DNA of 7,364 bases from Thermoplasmata archaeon (GTDB taxonomy: Archaea; Thermoplasmatota; Thermoplasmata; Lutacidiplasmatales; UBA184), in assembly GCA_030040755.1 (NCBI GenBank), contig JASHTC010000215.1, positions 1 through 7,364 of the forward strand. Direction: 5' to 3'. The notes under the pieces are model-generated. The model saw nothing but the letters and a program-made list of their open reading frames with translations. It was not told where the DNA came from and ran no database searches. A program made the translations under genes and the position numbers. Below, piece by piece: positions 5,662-7,364 of the stretch (within the stretch, counting starts at the first letter, position 1; each line of letters starts with the position of its first letter).

Positions 5662-5886
5662 TCAGTCGATGTACCCGAGCGAGCGCAGCCGTTCGCGCAG
5701 GAGCCGCTCGTCGTCGGCGCTGAACGTGCCTCCCCCGGGCTGCTCGAGGAGCCGACCGAGAATGAAGGTGACGAGCGAATCGACCGAATCGAAGGAGGAG
5801 CCCCGCATCCGTTCCTCGAGCGCCCGCGCGAGCTCCTCCGGCAGGCGGATCGTGCGCTGGGCCGGCTCCGCGGGAGCCCCGGGCAT
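5662..5886 (-). CDS. ribbon-helix-helix (CopG-like) DNA-binding protein
   Basis: The 74-residue product has the RHH pattern. A short strand, RTIRLPEE (11-18), is followed by helix ELARALEERM (18-27), a turn GSSFDSVD (29-36) and helix SLVTFILGRLLEQ (37-49). RHH proteins dimerise through the strand and usually act as repressors, with the strand side chains reading the DNA major groove. A flexible Gly-rich link leads to a C-terminal helix ending RERLRSLGYID; I recall similar RLRxLGY tails in archaeal CopG-like proteins. No toxin partner is adjacent, so an antitoxin role is unlikely. Start: ATG 5886, preceded by GAGG (5896-5893) with 6-nt spacing. It lies 48 nt after guaAB and 63 nt before the ABC ATPase. 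Regulation of the exporter is inferred from position and the nearby inverted repeat. Confidence 0.78.
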   Translation of the reverse strand: MPGAPAEPAQRTIRLPEELARALEERMRGSSFDSVDSLVTFILGRLLEQPGGGTFSADDERLLRERLRSLGYID

Positions 5887-5892
5887 ACGAGT

Positions 5893-5896
5893 CCTC
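5893..5896 (-). promoter_or_regulatory. Shine-Dalgarno site of the ribbon-helix-helix gene
   Basis: GAGG lies 6 nt before the ATG at 5886. No TATA-like box is found about 27 nt upstream, in contrast to several other genes here. This suggests translation from a longer mRNA, probably by read-through from purE-guaAB across the 48-nt gap. Confidence 0.45.
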
Positions 5897-5934
5897 AGGC
5901 GTCCTCGGTCTGATGAGCTCTTCGACGCGAGCCC

Positions 5935-6882
5935 TCACTCCCACTCGATAGTGGCCGGGGGCTTGTCGGTGATGTCGTAGAGCACGCGCACGACCTCCCC
6001 GTGGAGCGCGCGCGTGATCCGCTCCGAGATCCGACCGAGCACGGGCCGAGGGAGCCCCGCGGCGGTCGCGGTCATCGCGTCGACCGACTCCACCACCCGG
6101 ACGCTCACCGCCTCTCCGTGGACCCGGTTGTCCCCGAGGACCCCGACCGTCCGCACCGGGAGCAGGACCGCGAAGTACTGCCAGGGAGGGGGGATCGTGC
6201 CCTCCCGCACGGCCCGCTGCACCTCCTCCTCGACGATCGCGTTGGCGACTCGGGCGCGTCGGAGCCTCTCGGCCGTGACCGGCCCCGCGACGCGTACCGC
6301 CAGGCCCGGTCCCGGGAACGGTTGACGGTCGGGGGAAGGGATCCCGAGGAACTTCGCGACGGCACGGACCTCGTCCTTGTAGAGGTCGCGCAAGGGCTCG
6401 ACCAACCGCAGCTTCGAGTCGGCGGGGACCCCGCCCACGTTGTGGTGGGTCTTGATCGTGTCCCGGAGCGAGCCGCCGCTCTCGATCCAGTCGGGAGCGA
6501 TCGTTCCTTGGATCAGCCGGTCCGTCCCGAACCGGGCGGCCTCCGCCTCGAAGAGACGGATGAACGCGGTACCGATCCGGCGCCGCTTCTCCTCGGGGTC
6601 CGCCACGCCGTCGAGGGCGGAAAGGAACCGGTCGGCGGCGGGCACGACCTCGAACCGGAGGCCGGCCGCGCGGAAGAGGTCCGATACGGTGTCCACCTCT
6701 CCCTCCCGGAGCAGCCCCGTGTCGACGAAGATCGCCCGGGCCCGTTCGCCGAGGGCCCGCTCCGCGAGGACGGCGGCCGCGGTGCTGTCGATCCCGCCGG
6801 ATGCCGCGACGATCGCCGTGCCGGCGACCTCCCGGCGCAGCTGGGCGATGGCCTCGTCGACGAACCGGGCCGGGTCCTTCAT
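5935..6882 (-). CDS. guaAB: GMP synthase subunit B (ATP pyrophosphatase, split archaeal type)
   Basis: This subunit adenylylates XMP with ATP and replaces the adenylate with ammonia to give GMP. In archaea the ammonia comes from a separate glutaminase (subunit A), not seen in this window. The 315-residue product matches the usual ~305-310 and lacks a glutaminase domain. It has the PP-loop SGGIDST (28-34), DTGLLREGE (54-62) and QGTIAPDWIESGG (125-137). Further on come the KTHHNVGG motif (144-151), PFPGPGLAVRV (188-198) and the invariant-looking C-terminus DITDKPPATIEWE. Start: ATG 6882, overlapping the purE stop as ATGA, so translation is probably coupled. The frame stays open upstream only as a shadow of purE. 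No Shine-Dalgarno precedes the ATG, fitting coupling. The pairing with purE makes a small purine-synthesis operon. Confidence 0.96.
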   Translation of the reverse strand: MKDPARFVDEAIAQLRREVAGTAIVAASGGIDSTAAAVLAERALGERARAIFVDTGLLREGEVDTVSDLFRAAGLRFEVVPAADRFLSALDGVADPEEKRRRIGTAFIRLFEAEAARFGTDRLIQGTIAPDWIESGGSLRDTIKTHHNVGGVPADSKLRLVEPLRDLYKDEVRAVAKFLGIPSPDRQPFPGPGLAVRVAGPVTAERLRRARVANAIVEEEVQRAVREGTIPPPWQYFAVLLPVRTVGVLGDNRVHGEAVSVRVVESVDAMTATAAGLPRPVLGRISERITRALHGEVVRVLYDITDKPPATIEWE

Positions 6883-7340
6883 GGTGGGTGGCTTCCGGAC
6901 GCCTCGGGTTCCTCCCGCCACTTCGCCCGGTAGGCCGTCAACCGCTCGTTCAGCTCGGGGTACTTGAGCGCGAGGATCGCGGTGGCCAGGAGGGCCGCGT
7001 TCTCCGAGGCGTCGAGACCCACGGCCGCCACGGGGATCCCGGGAGGCATCTGGACCACCGAGAGAAGGCTGTCGAGGCCGAGGCCGCGGTGGAGGGGCAC
7101 TCCGATCACGGGACGGAGGGTTCGGGCCGCGACCACGCCGGGAAGCGCGGCGGAGAGGCCGGCCATCGCGATGAAGACGTCGGTGGCCGGGTCGGCGACC
7201 AGCCGGTCCACCTTGTCCGGATTCCGATGGGCCGACGCGACGTGGACCTGGCACGGGACCTGAAAGGCCTCGAGGCGGGCCCGCACCTTTTCGGCGACCT
7301 CGAGGTCGGACTTGCTGCCGACCAGGACGGTGACCTTCAT
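6879..7340 (-). CDS. purE: PurE, N5-carboxyaminoimidazole ribonucleotide mutase / AIR carboxylase
   Basis: PurE forms carboxyaminoimidazole ribonucleotide in de novo purine synthesis. Class I isomerises N5-CAIR made by PurK; class II carboxylates AIR directly. The 153-residue product is a complete single PurE domain. It shows GSKSDLEVAEK (8-18), SAHRNP with the catalytic-type His38, MAGLSAALPGVVAA (59-72) and VIGVPL (78-83). It continues with LLSVVQMPPGIPVAAVGLD (92-110) and ENAALLATAIL. The SAHRNP motif and the SLLSVVQMPPGIPV block look class I. However, the loop usually written AAHLPG in class I is AALPG, without that histidine. Start: ATG 7340, giving the standard MKVTVLVGS beginning; an in-frame GTG at 7358 would add six residues. 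Only 24 nt of upstream sequence is visible, so its promoter lies outside the window. It overlaps guaAB by 4 nt. Confidence 0.95.
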   Translation of the reverse strand: MKVTVLVGSKSDLEVAEKVRARLEAFQVPCQVHVASAHRNPDKVDRLVADPATDVFIAMAGLSAALPGVVAARTLRPVIGVPLHRGLGLDSLLSVVQMPPGIPVAAVGLDASENAALLATAILALKYPELNERLTAYRAKWREEPEASGSHPP

Positions 7341-7364
7341 GCGGGCCGGGTAGCGCACCGGGAG

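Noticed and set aside
5662..5886. RHH protein as an antitoxin
   Set aside because: No PIN, RelE/ParE or other toxin-like gene is adjacent; both neighbours are guaAB and an ABC ATPase.
5935..7254. A 439-residue fused protein continuing upstream from guaAB
   Set aside because: The part beyond 6882 lies in another frame of purE and is low-complexity Arg/Gly/Pro; ATG 6882 with the ATGA overlap gives the standard subunit length and N-terminus.

Overview
The window is about 70% G+C and reads as chromosomal DNA from an archaeon. Three things support this. The ATP-pyrophosphatase half of GMP synthase is a separate gene, as in archaea, not fused to the glutaminase domain as in bacteria. The gene cut by the left edge begins like the archaeal cyclic 2,3-diphosphoglycerate synthetase family. 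Several genes have an A/T-rich TATA-like box about 25-28 nt before the start codon, the spacing expected of archaeal leaderless transcripts. A high-GC uncultured Thermoplasmatota lineage is my best guess, but the sequence alone does not fix the phylum.

All ten genes lie on the minus strand and are densely packed; the longest gap is 119 nt. Read right to left (direction of transcription): purE (7340-6879) and guaAB (6882-5935) overlap by 4 nt and supply two steps of purine/GMP synthesis. Next is a 74-residue ribbon-helix-helix regulator (5886-5662), then a two-gene ABC exporter: ATPase (5598-4651) and membrane subunit (4654-3971), which overlap by 4 nt. The ATPase promoter box lies inside a short inverted repeat, a plausible target for the adjacent regulator.

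Further left is an 87-residue cysteine-containing small protein of unknown function (3895-3632). Then come a GltD-like iron-sulfur flavoprotein without its large subunit (3512-2073), methionine sulfoxide reductase B (2019-1621) and threonine synthase (1598-390), the last two probably cotranscribed. At the left edge are the first 96 codons of a cyclic-2,3-diphosphoglycerate-synthetase-like protein (288 to beyond 1).

Most content is housekeeping metabolism. I see no tRNA, rRNA, CRISPR array, insertion sequence or phage gene. No clearly new system is visible. The best leads are the regulator/ABC exporter module with its candidate operator, the uncharacterised Cys4 small protein, the orphan GltD-like enzyme with an unusual tail, and the regular leaderless promoter layout.
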